The position numbers and the translations under genes are program-made. From Sipunculus nudus (Eukaryota > Annelida > Sipuncula > Golfingiida > Sipunculidae), in NCBI GenBank assembly GCA_026874595.1, contig CM049309.1:92960723-93024722 (forward strand): a stretch of DNA of 64,000 bases, read 5' to 3'. Below the pieces are notes generated by a model that was not told where the DNA came from, made no database searches, and saw only the letters and a list, made by a program, of their open reading frames with translations. Positions 29,101 to 44,100 of the stretch are shown one piece after another (the first letter of the stretch is position 1; every line of letters begins with the position of its first letter).

Positions 29101-32100
29101 TTAACTTAGTGGCACTAGCATTCACCAGCAGGTTAGGTTTGTTCACAATCAAGATTTAACTTAGTGGCACTAGCATTCACCAGCAGGTGAGGTTTGTTCA
29201 CAATCAAGATTTAACTTAGTGGCACTAGCATTCACCAGCAGGTGAGGTTTGTTCACAATCAAGGTTTAACTTAGTGGCACTAGCATTCACCAGCAGGTGA
29301 GGTTTGTTTACAATCAAAATTCAGCTTAGTGGCACTAGCATTCACCAGCAGGTTAGGTTTGTTCACAATCAAGATTTAGCTAAGTGGCACTAGCATTCAC
29401 CAGCAGGTGAGGTTTGTTCACAATCAAGATTTAACTTAGTGGCACTAGCATTCACCAGCAGGTGAGGTTTGTTCACAATCAAGAATTAACTTAGTGGCAC
29501 TAGCATTCACCAGCAGGTGAGGTTTGTTCACAATCAAGATTTAACTTAGTGGCACTAGCATTCACCAGCAGGTGAGGTTTGTTCACAATCAAGATTTAAC
29601 TTAGTGGCACTAGCATTCACCAGCAGGTGAGGTTTGTTCACAATCAAGATTTAGCTAAGTGGCACTAGCATTCACCAGCAGGTGAGGTTTGTTCACAATC
29701 AAGATTTAACTTAGTGACACTAGCATTCACCAGCAGGTGAGGTTTGTTCACAATCAAGAATTAACTTAGTGGCACTAGCATTCACCAGCAGGTGAGGTTT
29801 GTTCACAATCAAGATTTAACTTAGTGGCACTAGCATTCACCAGCAGGTGAGGTTTGTTCACAATCAAGATTTAACTTAGTGGCACTAGCATTCACCAGCA
29901 GGTTAGGTTTGTTCACAATCAAGATTTAACTTAGTGGCACTAGCATTCACCAGCAGGTGAGGTTTGTTTACAATCAAAATTCAGCTTAGTGGCACTAGCA
30001 TTCACCAGCAGGTTAGGTTTGTTCACAATCAAGATTTAGCTAAGTGGCACTAGCATTCACCAGCAGGTGAGGTTTGTTCACAATCAAGATTTAACTTAGT
30101 GGCACTAGCATTCACCAGCAGGTGAGGTTTGTTCACAATCAAGATTTAACTTAGTGGCACTAGCATTCACCAGCAGGTGAGGTTTGTTCACAATCAAGAT
30201 TTAACTTAGTGGCACAAGCATTCACCAGCAGGTGAGGTTTGTTCACAATCAAGATTTAGCTTAGTGGCACTAGCATTCACCAGCAGGTGAGGTTTGTTCA
30301 CAATCAAGATTTAGCTTAGTGGCACTAGCATTCACCAGCAGGTGAGGTTTGTTCACAATCAAGATTTAACTTAGTGGCACTAGCATTCACCAGCAGGTGA
30401 GGTTTGTTCACAATCAAGATTTAACTTAGTGGCACTAGCATTCACCAGCAGGTGAGGTTTGTTCACAATCAAGATTTAACTTAGTGGCACTAGCATTCAC
30501 CAGCAGGTGAGGTTTGTTCACAATCAAGATTTAACTTAGTGGCACTAGCATTCACCAGCAGGTGAGGTTTGTTTACAATCAAAATTCAGCTTAGTGGCAC
30601 TAGCATTCACCAGCAGGTGAGGTTTGTTCACAATCAAGATTTAGCTAAGTGGCACTAGCATTCACCAGCAGGTGAGGTTTGTTCACAATCAAGAATTAAC
30701 TTAGTGGCACTAGCATTCACCAGCAGGTGAGGTTTGTTCACAATCAAGATTTAACTTAGTGGCACTAGCATTCACCAGCAGGTGAGGTTTGTTCACAATC
30801 AAGATTTAACTTAGTGGCACTAGCATTCACCAGCAGGTGAGGTTTGTTCACAATCAAGATTTAACTTAGTGGCACTAGCATTCACCAGCAGGTGAGGTTT
30901 GTTCACAGTCAAGATTTAACTTAGTGGCACTAGCATTCACCAGCAGGTGAGGTTTGTTCACAGTCAAGATTTAACTTAGTGGCACTAGCATTCACCAGCA
31001 GGTTAGGTTTGTTCACAATCAAGATTTAACTTAGTGGCACTAGCATTCACCAGCAGGTTAGGTTTGTTCACAATCAAGATTTAACTTAGTGGCACTAGCA
31101 TTCACCAGCAGGTGAGGTTTGTTCACAATCAAGATTTAACTTAGTGGCACTAGCATTCACCAGCAGGTGAGGTTTGTTCACAATCAAGATTTAACTTAGT
31201 GGCACTAGCATTCACCAGCAGGTGAGGTTTGTTCACAATCAAGATTTAACTTAGTGGCACTAGCATTCACCAGCAGGTGAGGTTTGTTCACAATCAAGAT
31301 TTAGCTTAGTGGCACTAGCATTCACCAGCAGGTGAGGTTTGTTCACAATCAAGATTTAACTTAGTGGCACTAGCATTCACCAGCAGGTGAGGTTTGTTCA
31401 CAATCAAGATTTAACTTAGTGGCACTAGCATTCACCAGCAGGTGAGGTTTGTTTACAATCAAAATTCAGCTTAGTGGCACTAGCATTCACCAGCAGGTTA
31501 GGTTTGTTCACAATCAAGATTTAACTTAGTGGCACTAGCATTCACCAGCAGGTGAGGTTTGTTCACAATCAAGATTTAACTTAGTGGCACTAGCATTCAC
31601 CAGCAGGTTAGGTTTGTTCACAATCAAGATTTAACTTAGTGGCACTAGCATTCACCAGCAGGTGAGGTTTGTTCACAATCAAGATTTAACTTAGTGGCAC
31701 TAGCATTCACCAGCAGGTGAGGTTTGTTCACAATCAAGGTTTAACTTAGTGGCACTAGCATTCACCAGCAGGTGAGGTTTGTTTACAATCAAAATTCAGC
31801 TTAGTGGCACTAGCATTCACCAGCAGGTTAGGTTTGTTCACAATCAAGATTTAGCTAAGTGGCACTAGCATTCACCAGCAGGTGAGGTTTGTTCACAATC
31901 AAGATTTAACTTAGTGGCACTAGCATTCACCAGCAGGTGAGGTTTGTTCACAATCAAGAATTAACTTAGTGGCACTAGCATTCACCAGCAGGTGAGGTTT
32001 GTTCACAATCAAGATTTAACTTAGTGGCACTAGCATTCACCAGCAGGTGAGGTTTGTTCACAATCAAGATTTAACTTAGTGGCACTAGCATTCACCAGCA

Positions 32101-35100
32101 GGTGAGGTTTGTTCACAATCAAGATTTAGCTAAGTGGCACTAGCATTCACCAGCAGGTGAGGTTTGTTCACAATCAAGATTTAACTTAGTGACACTAGCA
32201 TTCACCAGCAGGTGAGGTTTGTTCACAATCAAGAATTAACTTAGTGGCACTAGCATTCACCAGCAGGTGAGGTTTGTTCACAATCAAGATTTAACTTAGT
32301 GGCACTAGCATTCACCAGCAGGTGAGGTTTGTTCACAATCAAGATTTAACTTAGTGGCACTAGCATTCACCAGCAGGTTAGGTTTGTTCACAATCAAGAT
32401 TTAACTTAGTGGCACTAGCATTCACCAGCAGGTGAGGTTTGTTTACAATCAAAATTCAGCTTAGTGGCACTAGCATTCACCAGCAGGTTAGGTTTGTTCA
32501 CAATCAAGATTTAGCTAAGTGGCACTAGCATTCACCAGCAGGTGAGGTTTGTTCACAATCAAGATTTAACTTAGTGGCACTAGCATTCACCAGCAGGTGA
32601 GGTTTGTTCACAATCAAGATTTAACTTAGTGGCACTAGCATTCACCAGCAGGTGAGGTTTGTTCACAATCAAGATTTAACTTAGTGGCACAAGCATTCAC
32701 CAGCAGGTGAGGTTTGTTCACAATCAAGATTTAGCTTAGTGGCACTAGCATTCACCAGCAGGTGAGGTTTGTTCACAATCAAGATTTAGCTTAGTGGCAC
32801 TAGCATTCACCAGCAGGTGAGGTTTGTTCACAATCAAGATTTAACTTAGTGGCACTAGCATTCACCAGCAGGTGAGGTTTGTTCACAATCAAGATTTAAC
32901 TTAGTGGCACTAGCATTCACCAGCAGGTGAGGTTTGTTCACAATCAAGATTTAACTTAGTGGCACTAGCATTCACCAGCAGGTGAGGTTTGTTCACAATC
33001 AAGATTTAACTTAGTGGCACTAGCATTCACCAGCAGGTGAGGTTTGTTTACAATCAAAATTCAGCTTAGTGGCACTAGCATTCACCAGCAGGTTAGGTTT
33101 GTTCACAATCAAGATTTAGCTAAGTGGCACTAGCATTCACCAGCAGGTGAGGTTTGTTCACAATCAAGAATTAACTTAGTGGCACTAGCATTCACCAGCA
33201 GGTGAGGTTTGTTCACAATCAAGATTTAACTTAGTGGCACTAGCATTCACCAGCAGGTGAGGTTTGTTCACAATCAAGATTTAACTTAGTGGCACTAGCA
33301 TTCACCAGCAGGTGAGGTTTGTTCACAATCAAGATTTAGCTAAGTGGCACTAGCATTCACCAGCAGGTGAGGTTTGTTCACAATCAAGATTTAACTTAGT
33401 GACACTAGCATTCACCAGCAGGTGAGGTTTGTTCACAATCAAGAATTAACTTAGTGGCACTAGCATTCACCAGCAGGTGAGGTTTGTTCACAATCAAGAT
33501 TTAACTTAGTGGCACTAGCATTCACCAGCAGGTGAGGTTTGTTCACAATCAAGATTTAACTTAGTGGCACTAGCATTCACCAGCAGGTTAGGTTTGTTCA
33601 CAATCAAGATTTAACTTAGTGGCACTAGCATTCACCAGCAGGTGAGGTTTGTTTACAATCAAAATTCAGCTTAGTGGCACTAGCATTCACCAGCAGGTTA
33701 GGTTTGTTCACAATCAAGATTTAGCTAAGTGGCACTAGCATTCACCAGCAGGTGAGGTTTGTTCACAATCAAGATTTAACTTAGTGGCACTAGCATTCAC
33801 CAGCAGGTGAGGTTTGTTCACAATCAAGATTTAACTTAGTGGCACTAGCATTCACCAGCAGGTGAGGTTTGTTCACAATCAAGATTTAACTTAGTGGCAC
33901 AAGCATTCACCAGCAGGTGAGGTTTGTTCACAATCAAGATTTAGCTTAGTGGCACTAGCATTCACCAGCAGGTGAGGTTTGTTCACAATCAAGATTTAGC
34001 TTAGTGGCACTAGCATTCACCAGCAGGTGAGGTTTGTTCACAATCAAGATTTAACTTAGTGGCACTAGCATTCACCAGCAGGTGAGGTTTGTTCACAATC
34101 AAGATTTAACTTAGTGGCACTAGCATTCACCAGCAGGTGAGGTTTGTTCACAATCAAGATTTAACTTAGTGGCACTAGCATTCACCAGCAGGTGAGGTTT
34201 GTTCACAATCAAGATTTAACTTAGTGGCACTAGCATTCACCAGCAGGTGAGGTTTGTTTACAATCAAAATTCAGCTTAGTGGCACTAGCATTCACCAGCA
34301 GGTTAGGTTTGTTCACAATCAAGATTTAGCTAAGTGGCACTAGCATTCACCAGCAGGTGAGGTTTGTTCACAATCAAGAATTAACTTAGTGGCACTAGCA
34401 TTCACCAGCAGGTGAGGTTTGTTCACAATCAAGATTTAACTTAGTGGCACTAGCATTCACCAGCAGGTTAGGTTTGTTCACAATCAAGATTTAACTTAGT
34501 GGCACTAGCATTCACCAGCAGGTGAGGTTTGTTCACAATCAAGATTTAGCTAAGTGGCACTAGCATTCACCAGCAGGTGAGGTTTGTTCACAATCAAGAT
34601 TTAACTTAGTGACACTAGCATTCACCAGCAGGTGAGGTTTGTTCACAATCAAGAATTAACTTAGTGGCACTAGCATTCACCAGCAGGTGAGGTTTGTTCA
34701 CAATCAAGATTTAACTTAGTGGCACTAGCATTCACCAGCAGGTGAGGTTTGTTCACAATCAAGATTTAACTTAGTGGCACTAGCATTCACCAGCAGGTGA
34801 GGTTTGTTTACAATCAAAATTCAGCTTAGTGGCACTAGCATTCACCAGCAGGTTAGGTTTGTTCACAATCAAGATTTAACTTAGTGGCACTAGCATTCAC
34901 CAGCAGGTGAGGTTTGTTCACAATCAAGATTTAACTTAGTGGCACTAGCGTTCACCAGCAGGTTAGGTTTGTTCACAATCAAGATTTAACTTAGTGGCAC
35001 TAGCATTCACCAGCAGGTGAGGTTTGTTCACAATCAAGATTTAACTTAGTGGCACTAGCATTCACCAGCAGGTGAGGTTTGTTCACAATCAAGATTTAAC

Positions 35101-38100
35101 TTAGTGGCACTAGCATTCACCAGCAGGTGAGGTTTGTTCACAATCAAGATTTAGCTTAGTGGCACTAGCATTCACCAGCAGGTGAGGTTTGTTCACAATC
35201 AAGATTTAACTTAGTGGCACTAGCATTCACCAGCAGGTGAGGTTTGTTCACAATCAAGATTTAACTTAGTGGCACTAGCATTCACCAGCAGGTGAGGTTT
35301 GTTTACAATCAAAATTCAGCTTAGTGGCACTAGCATTCACCAGCAGGTGAGGTTTGTTCACAATCAAGATTTAACTTAGTGGCACTAGCATTCACCAGCA
35401 GGTGAGGTTTGTTCACAATCAAGATTTAACTTAGTGGCACTAGCATTCACCAGCAGGTGAGGTTTGTTCACAATCAAGATTTAACTTAGTGGCACTAGCA
35501 TTCACCAGCAGGTGAGGTTTGTTCACAATCAAGATTTAACTTAGTGGCACTAGCATTCACCAGCAGGTGAGGTTTGTTCACAATCAAGATTTAACTTAGT
35601 GGCACTAGCATTCACCAGCAGGTGAGGTTTGTTTACAATCAAAATTCAGCTTAGTGGCACTAGCATTCACCAGCAGGTTAGGTTTGTTCACAATCAAGAT
35701 TTAGCTAAGTGGCACTAGCATTCACCAGCAGGTGAGGTTTGTTCACAATCAAGATTTAACTTAGTGGCACTAGCATTCACCAGCAGGTGAGGTTTGTTCA
35801 CAATCAAGAATTAACTTAGTGGCACTAGCATTCACCAGCAGGTGAGGTTTGTTCACAATCAAGATTTAACTTAGTGGCACTAGCATTCACCAGCAGGTGA
35901 GGTTTGTTCACAATCAAGATTTAGCTAAGTGGCACTAGCATTCACCAGCAGGTGAGGTTTGTTCACAATCAAGATTTAACTTAGTGACACTAGCATTCAC
36001 CAGCAGGTGAGGTTTGTTCACAATCAAGAATTAACTTAGTGGCACTAGCATTCACCAGCAGGTGAGGTTTGTTCACAATCAAGATTTAACTTAGTGGCAC
36101 TAGCATTCACCAGCAGGTGAGGTTTGTTCACAATCAAGATTTAACTTAGTGGCACTAGCATTCACCAGCAGGTTAGGTTTGTTCACAATCAAGATTTAAC
36201 TTAGTGGCACTAGCATTCACCAGCAGGTGAGGTTTGTTTACAATCAAAATTCAGCTTAGTGGCACTAGCATTCACCAGCAGGTTAGGTTTGTTCACAATC
36301 AAGATTTAGCTAAGTGGCACTAGCATTCACCAGCAGGTGAGGTTTGTTCACAATCAAGATTTAACTTAGTGGCACTAGCATTCACCAGCAGGTGAGGTTT
36401 GTTCACAATCAAGATTTAACTTAGTGGCACTAGCATTCACCAGCAGGTGAGGTTTGTTCACAATCAAGATTTAACTTAGTGGCACAAGCATTCACCAGCA
36501 GGTGAGGTTTGTTCACAATCAAGATTTAGCTTAGTGGCACTAGCATTCACCAGCAGGTGAGGTTTGTTCACAATCAAGATTTAGCTTAGTGGCACTAGCA
36601 TTCACCAGCAGGTGAGGTTTGTTCACAATCAAGATTTAACTTAGTGGCACTAGCATTCACCAGCAGGTGAGGTTTGTTCACAATCAAGATTTAACTTAGT
36701 GGCACTAGCATTCACCAGCAGGTGAGGTTTGTTCACAATCAAGATTTAACTTAGTGGCACTAGCATTCACCAGCAGGTGAGGTTTGTTCACAATCAAGAT
36801 TTAACTTAGTGGCACTAGCATTCACCAGCAGGTGAGGTTTGTTTACAATCAAAATTCAGCTTAGTGGCACTAGCATTCACCAGCAGGTTAGGTTTGTTCA
36901 CAATCAAGATTTAGCTAAGTGGCACTAGCATTCACCAGCAGGTGAGGTTTGTTCACAATCAGGATTTAACTTAGTGGCACTAGCATTCACCAGCAGGTGA
37001 GGTTTGTTCACAATCAAGAATTAACTTAGTGGCACTAGCATTCACCAGCAGGTGAGGTTTGTTCACAATCAAGATTTAACTTAGTGGCACTAGCATTCAC
37101 CAGCAGGTGAGGTTTGTTCACAATCAAGATTTAACTTAGTGGCACTAGCATTCACCAGCAGGTGAGGTTTGTTCACAATCAAGATTTAGCTAAGTGGCAC
37201 TAGCATTCACCAGCAGGTGAGGTTTGTTCACAATCAAGATTTAACTTAGTGGCACTAGCATTCACCAGCAGGTGAGGTTTGTTCACAATCAAGATTTAAC
37301 TTAGTGGCACTAGCATTCACCAGCAGGTTAGGTTTGTTCACAATCAAGATTTAACTTAGTGGCACTAGCATTCACCAGCAGGTGAGGTTTGTTTACAATC
37401 AAAATTCAGCTTAGTGGCACTAGCATTCACCAGCAGGTTAGGTTTGTTCACAATCAAGATTTAGCTAAGTGGCACTAGCATTCACCAGCAGGTGAGGTTT
37501 GTTCACAATCAAGATTTAACTTAGTGGCACTAGCATTCACCAGCAGGTGAGGTTTGTTCACAATCAAGATTTAACTTAGTGGCACTAGCATTCACCAGCA
37601 GGTGAGGTTTGTTCACAATCAAGATTTAACTTAGTGGCACAAGCATTCACCAGCAGGTGAGGTTTGTTCACAATCAAGATTTAGCTTAGTGGCACTAGCA
37701 TTCACCAGCAGGTGAGGTTTGTTCACAATCAAGATTTAGCTTAGTGGCACTAGCATTCACCAGCAGGTGAGGTTTGTTCACAATCAAGATTTAACTTAGT
37801 GGCACTAGCATTCACCAGCAGGTGAGGTTTGTTCACAATCAAGATTTAACTTAGTGGCACTAGCATTCACCAGCAGGTGAGGTTTGTTCACAGTCAAGAT
37901 TTAACTTAGTGGCACTAGCATTCACCAGCAGGTGAGGTTTGTTCACAGTCAAGATTTAACTTAGTGGCACTAGCATTCACCAGCAGGTTAGGTTTGTTCA
38001 CAATCAAGATTTAACTTAGTGGCACTAGCATTCACCAGCAGGTTAGGTTTGTTCACAATCAAGATTTAACTTAGTGGCACTAGCATTCACCAGCAGGTGA

Positions 38101-41100
38101 GGTTTGTTCACAATCAAGATTTAACTTAGTGGCACTAGCATTCACCAGCAGGTGAGGTTTGTTCACAATCAAGATTTAACTTAGTGGCACTAGCATTCAC
38201 CAGCAGGTGAGGTTTGTTCACAATCAAGATTTAACTTAGTGGCACTAGCATTCACCAGCAGGTGAGGTTTGTTCACAATCAAGATTTAGCTTAGTGGCAC
38301 TAGCATTCACCAGCAGGTGAGGTTTGTTCACAATCAAGATTTAACTTAGTGGCACTAGCATTCACCAGCAGGTGAGGTTTGTTCACAATCAAGATTTAAC
38401 TTAGTGGCACTAGCATTCACCAGCAGGTGAGGTTTGTTTACAATCAAAATTCAGCTTAGTGGCACTAGCATTCACCAGCAGGTTAGGTTTGTTCACAATC
38501 AAGATTTAACTTAGTGGCACTAGCATTCACCAGCAGGTGAGGTTTGTTCACAATCAAGATTTAACTTAGTGGCACTAGCATTCACCAGCAGGTTAGGTTT
38601 GTTCACAATCAAGATTTAACTTAGTGGCACTAGCATTCACCAGCAGGTGAGGTTTGTTCACAATCAAGATTTAACTTAGTGGCACTAGCATTCACCAGCA
38701 GGTGAGGTTTGTTCACAATCAAGGTTTAACTTAGTGGCACTAGCATTCACCAGCAGGTGAGGTTTGTTTACAATCAAAATTCAGCTTAGTGGCACTAGCA
38801 TTCACCAGCAGGTTAGGTTTGTTCACAATCAAGATTTAGCTAAGTGGCACTAGCATTCACCAGCAGGTGAGGTTTGTTCACAATCAAGATTTAACTTAGT
38901 GGCACTAGCATTCACCAGCAGGTGAGGTTTGTTCACAATCAAGAATTAACTTAGTGGCACTAGCATTCACCAGCAGGTGAGGTTTGTTCACAATCAAGAT
39001 TTAACTTAGTGGCACTAGCATTCACCAGCAGGTGAGGTTTGTTCACAATCAAGATTTAACTTAGTGGCACTAGCATTCACCAGCAGGTGAGGTTTGTTCA
39101 CAATCAAGATTTAGCTAAGTGGCACTAGCATTCACCAGCAGGTGAGGTTTGTTCACAATCAAGATTTAACTTAGTGACACTAGCATTCACCAGCAGGTGA
39201 GGTTTGTTCACAATCAAGAATTAACTTAGTGGCACTAGCATTCACCAGCAGGTGAGGTTTGTTCACAATCAAGATTTAACTTAGTGGCACTAGCATTCAC
39301 CAGCAGGTGAGGTTTGTTCACAATCAAGATTTAACTTAGTGGCACTAGCATTCACCAGCAGGTTAGGTTTGTTCACAATCAAGATTTAACTTAGTGGCAC
39401 TAGCATTCACCAGCAGGTGAGGTTTGTTTACAATCAAAATTCAGCTTAGTGGCACTAGCATTCACCAGCAGGTTAGGTTTGTTCACAATCAAGATTTAGC
39501 TAAGTGGCACTAGCATTCACCAGCAGGTGAGGTTTGTTCACAATCAAGATTTAACTTAGTGGCACTAGCATTCACCAGCAGGTGAGGTTTGTTCACAATC
39601 AAGATTTAACTTAGTGGCACTAGCATTCACCAGCAGGTGAGGTTTGTTCACAATCAAGATTTAACTTAGTGGCACAAGCATTCACCAGCAGGTGAGGTTT
39701 GTTCACAATCAAGATTTAGCTTAGTGGCACTAGCATTCACCAGCAGGTGAGGTTTGTTCACAATCAAGATTTAGCTTAGTGGCACTAGCATTCACCAGCA
39801 GGTGAGGTTTGTTCACAATCAAGATTTAACTTAGTGGCACTAGCATTCACCAGCAGGTGAGGTTTGTTCACAATCAAGATTTAACTTAGTGGCACTAGCA
39901 TTCACCAGCAGGTGAGGTTTGTTCACAATCAAGATTTAACTTAGTGGCACTAGCATTCACCAGCAGGTGAGGTTTGTTCACAATCAAGATTTAACTTAGT
40001 GGCACTAGCATTCACCAGCAGGTGAGGTTTGTTTACAATCAAAATTCAGCTTAGTGGCACTAGCATTCACCAGCAGGTTAGGTTTGTTCACAATCAAGAT
40101 TTAGCTAAGTGGCACTAGCATTCACCAGCAGGTGAGGTTTGTTCACAATCAAGAATTAACTTAGTGGCACTAGCATTCACCAGCAGGTGAGGTTTGTTCA
40201 CAATCAAGATTTAACTTAGTGGCACTAGCATTCACCAGCAGGTGAGGTTTGTTCACAATCAAGATTTAACTTAGTGGCACTAGCATTCACCAGCAGGTGA
40301 GGTTTGTTCACAATCAAGATTTAACTTAGTGGCACTAGCATTCACCAGCAGGTGAGGTTTGTTCACAATCAAGATTTAACTTAGTGGCACTAGCATTCAC
40401 CAGCAGGTGAGGTTTGTTCACAATCAAGATTTAACTTAGTGGCACTAGCATTCACCAGCAGGTGAGGTTTGTTCACAATCAAGATTTAGCTAAGTGGCAC
40501 TAGCATTCACCAGCAGGTGAGGTTTGTTCACAATCAAGATTTAACTTAGTGACACTAGCATTCACCAGCAGGTGAGGTTTGTTCACAATCAAGAATTAAC
40601 TTAGTGGCACTAGCATTCACCAGCAGGTGAGGTTTGTTCACAATCAAGATTTAACTTAGTGGCACTAGCATTCACCAGCAGGTGAGGTTTGTTCACAATC
40701 AAGATTTAACTTAGTGGCACTAGCATTCACCAGCAGGTTAGGTTTGTTCACAATCAAGATTTAACTTAGTGGCACTAGCATTCACCAGCAGGTGAGGTTT
40801 GTTTACAATCAAAATTCAGCTTAGTGGCACTAGCATTCACCAGCAGGTTAGGTTTGTTCACAATCAAGATTTAGCTAAGTGGCACTAGCATTCACCAGCA
40901 GGTGAGGTTTGTTCACAATCAAGATTTAACTTAGTGGCACTAGCATTCACCAGCAGGTGAGGTTTGTTCACAATCAAGATTTAACTTAGTGGCACTAGCA
41001 TTCACCAGCAGGTGAGGTTTGTTCACAATCAAGATTTAACTTAGTGGCACAAGCATTCACCAGCAGGTGAGGTTTGTTCACAATCAAGATTTAGCTTAGT

Positions 41101-44100
41101 GGCACTAGCATTCACCAGCAGGTGAGGTTTGTTCACAATCAAGATTTAGCTTAGTGGCACTAGCATTCACCAGCAGGTGAGGTTTGTTCACAATCAAGAT
41201 TTAACTTAGTGGCACTAGCATTCACCAGCAGGTGAGGTTTGTTCACAATCAAGATTTAACTTAGTGGCACTAGCATTCACCAGCAGGTGAGGTTTGTTCA
41301 CAATCAAGATTTAACTTAGTGGCACTAGCATTCACCAGCAGGTGAGGTTTGTTCACAATCAAGATTTAACTTAGTGGCACTAGCATTCACCAGCAGGTGA
41401 GGTTTGTTTACAATCAAAATTCAGCTTAGTGGCACTAGCATTCACCAGCAGGTTAGGTTTGTTCACAATCAAGATTTAGCTAAGTGGCACTAGCATTCAC
41501 CAGCAGGTGAGGTTTGTTCACAATCAAGAATTAACTTAGTGGCACTAGCATTCACCAGCAGGTGAGGTTTGTTCACAATCAAGATTTAACTTAGTGGCAC
41601 TAGCATTCACCAGCAGGTGAGGTTTGTTCACAATCAAGATTTAACTTAGTGGCACTAGCATTCACCAGCAGGTGAGGTTTGTTCACAATCAAGATTTAGC
41701 TAAGTGGCACTAGCATTCACCAGCAGGTGAGGTTTGTTCACAATCAAGATTTAACTTAGTGACACTAGCATTCACCAGCAGGTGAGGTTTGTTCACAATC
41801 AAGAATTAACTTAGTGGCACTAGCATTCACCAGCAGGTGAGGTTTGTTCACAATCAAGATTTAACTTAGTGGCACTAGCATTCACCAGCAGGTGAGGTTT
41901 GTTCACAATCAAGATTTAACTTAGTGGCACTAGCATTCACCAGCAGGTGAGGTTTGTTTACAATCAAAATTCAGCTTAGTGGCACTAGCATTCACCAGCA
42001 GGTTAGGTTTGTTCACAATCAAGATTTAGCTAAGTGGCACTAGCATTCACCAGCAGGTGAGGTTTGTTCACAATCAAGATTTAACTTAGTGGCACTAGCA
42101 TTCACCAGCAGGTGAGGTTTGTTCACAATCAAGAATTAACTTAGTGGCACTAGCATTCACCAGCAGGTGAGGTTTGTTCACAATCAAGATTTAACTTAGT
42201 GGCACTAGCATTCACCAGCAGGTGAGGTTTGTTCACAATCAAGATTTAACTTAGTGGCACTAGCATTCACCAGCAGGTGAGGTTTGTTCACAATCAAGAT
42301 TTAGCTAAGTGGCACTAGCATTCACCAGCAGGTGAGGTTTGTTCACAATCAAGATTTAACTTAGTGACACTAGCATTCACCAGCAGGTGAGGTTTGTTCA
42401 CAATCAAGAATTAACTTAGTGGCACTAGCATTCACCAGCAGGTGAGGTTTGTTCACAATCAAGATTTAACTTAGTGGCACTAGCATTCACCAGCAGGTGA
42501 GGTTTGTTCACAATCAAGATTTAACTTAGTGGCACTAGCATTCACCAGCAGGTTAGGTTTGTTCACAATCAAGATTTAACTTAGTGGCACTAGCATTCAC
42601 CAGCAGGTGAGGTTTGTTTACAATCAAAATTCAGCTTAGTGGCACTAGCATTCACCAGCAGGTTAGGTTTGTTCACAATCAAGATTTAGCTAAGTGGCAC
42701 TAGCATTCACCAGCAGGTGAGGTTTGTTCACAATCAAGATTTAACTTAGTGGCACTAGCATTCACCAGCAGGTGAGGTTTGTTCACAATCAAGATTTAAC
42801 TTAGTGGCACTAGCATTCACCAGCAGGTGAGGTTTGTTCACAATCAAGATTTAACTTAGTGGCACAAGCATTCACCAGCAGGTGAGGTTTGTTCACAATC
42901 AAGATTTAGCTTAGTGGCACTTGCATTCACCAGCAGGTGAGGTTTGTTCACAATCAAGATTTAGCTTAGTGGCACTAGCATTCACCAGCAGGTGAGGTTT
43001 GTTCACAATCAAGATTTAACTTAGTGGCACTAGCATTCACCAGCAGGTGAGGTTTGTTCACAATCAAGATTTAACTTAGTGGCACTAGCATTCACCAGCA
43101 GGTGAGGTTTGTTCACAATCAAGATTTAACTTAGTGGCACTAGCATTCACCAGCAGGTGAGGTTTGTTCACAATCAAGATTTAACTTAGTGGCACTAGCA
43201 TTCACCAGCAGGTGAGGTTTGTTTACAATCAAAATTCAGCTTAGTGGCACTAGCATTCACCAGCAGGTTAGGTTTGTTCACAATCAAGATTTAGCTAAGT
43301 GGCACTAGCATTCACCAGCAGGTGAGGTTTGTTCACAATCAAGAATTAACTTAGTGGCACTAGCATTCACCAGCAGGTGAGGTTTGTTCACAATCAAGAT
43401 TTAACTTAGTGGCACTAGCATTCACCAGCAGGTGAGGTTTGTTCACAATCAAGATTTAACTTAGTGGCACTAGCATTCACCAGCAGGTGAGGTTTGTTCA
43501 CAATCAAGATTTAGCTAAGTGGCACTAGCATTCACCAGCAGGTGAGGTTTGTTCACAATCAAGATTTAACTTAGTGACACTAGCATTCACCAGCAGGTGA
43601 GGTTTGTTCACAATCAAGAATTAACTTAGTGGCACTAGCATTCACCAGCAGGTGAGGTTTGTTCACAATCAAGATTTAACTTAGTGGCACTAGCATTCAC
43701 CAGCAGGTGAGGTTTGTTCACAATCAAGATTTAACTTAGTGGCACTAGCATTCACCAGCAGGTTAGGTTTGTTCACAATCAAGATTTAACTTAGTGGCAC
43801 TAGCATTCACCAGCAGGTGAGGTTTGTTTACAATCAAAATTCAGCTTAGTGGCACTAGCATTCACCAGCAGGTTAGGTTTGTTCACAATCAAGATTTAGC
43901 TAAGTGGCACTAGCATTCACCAGCAGGTGAGGTTTGTTCACAATCAAGATTTAACTTAGTGGCACTAGCATTCACCAGCAGGTGAGGTTTGTTCACAATC
44001 AAGATTTAACTTAGTGGCACTAGCATTCACCAGCAGGTGAGGTTTGTTCACAATCAAGATTTAACTTAGTGGCACAAGCATTCACCAGCAGGTGAGGTTT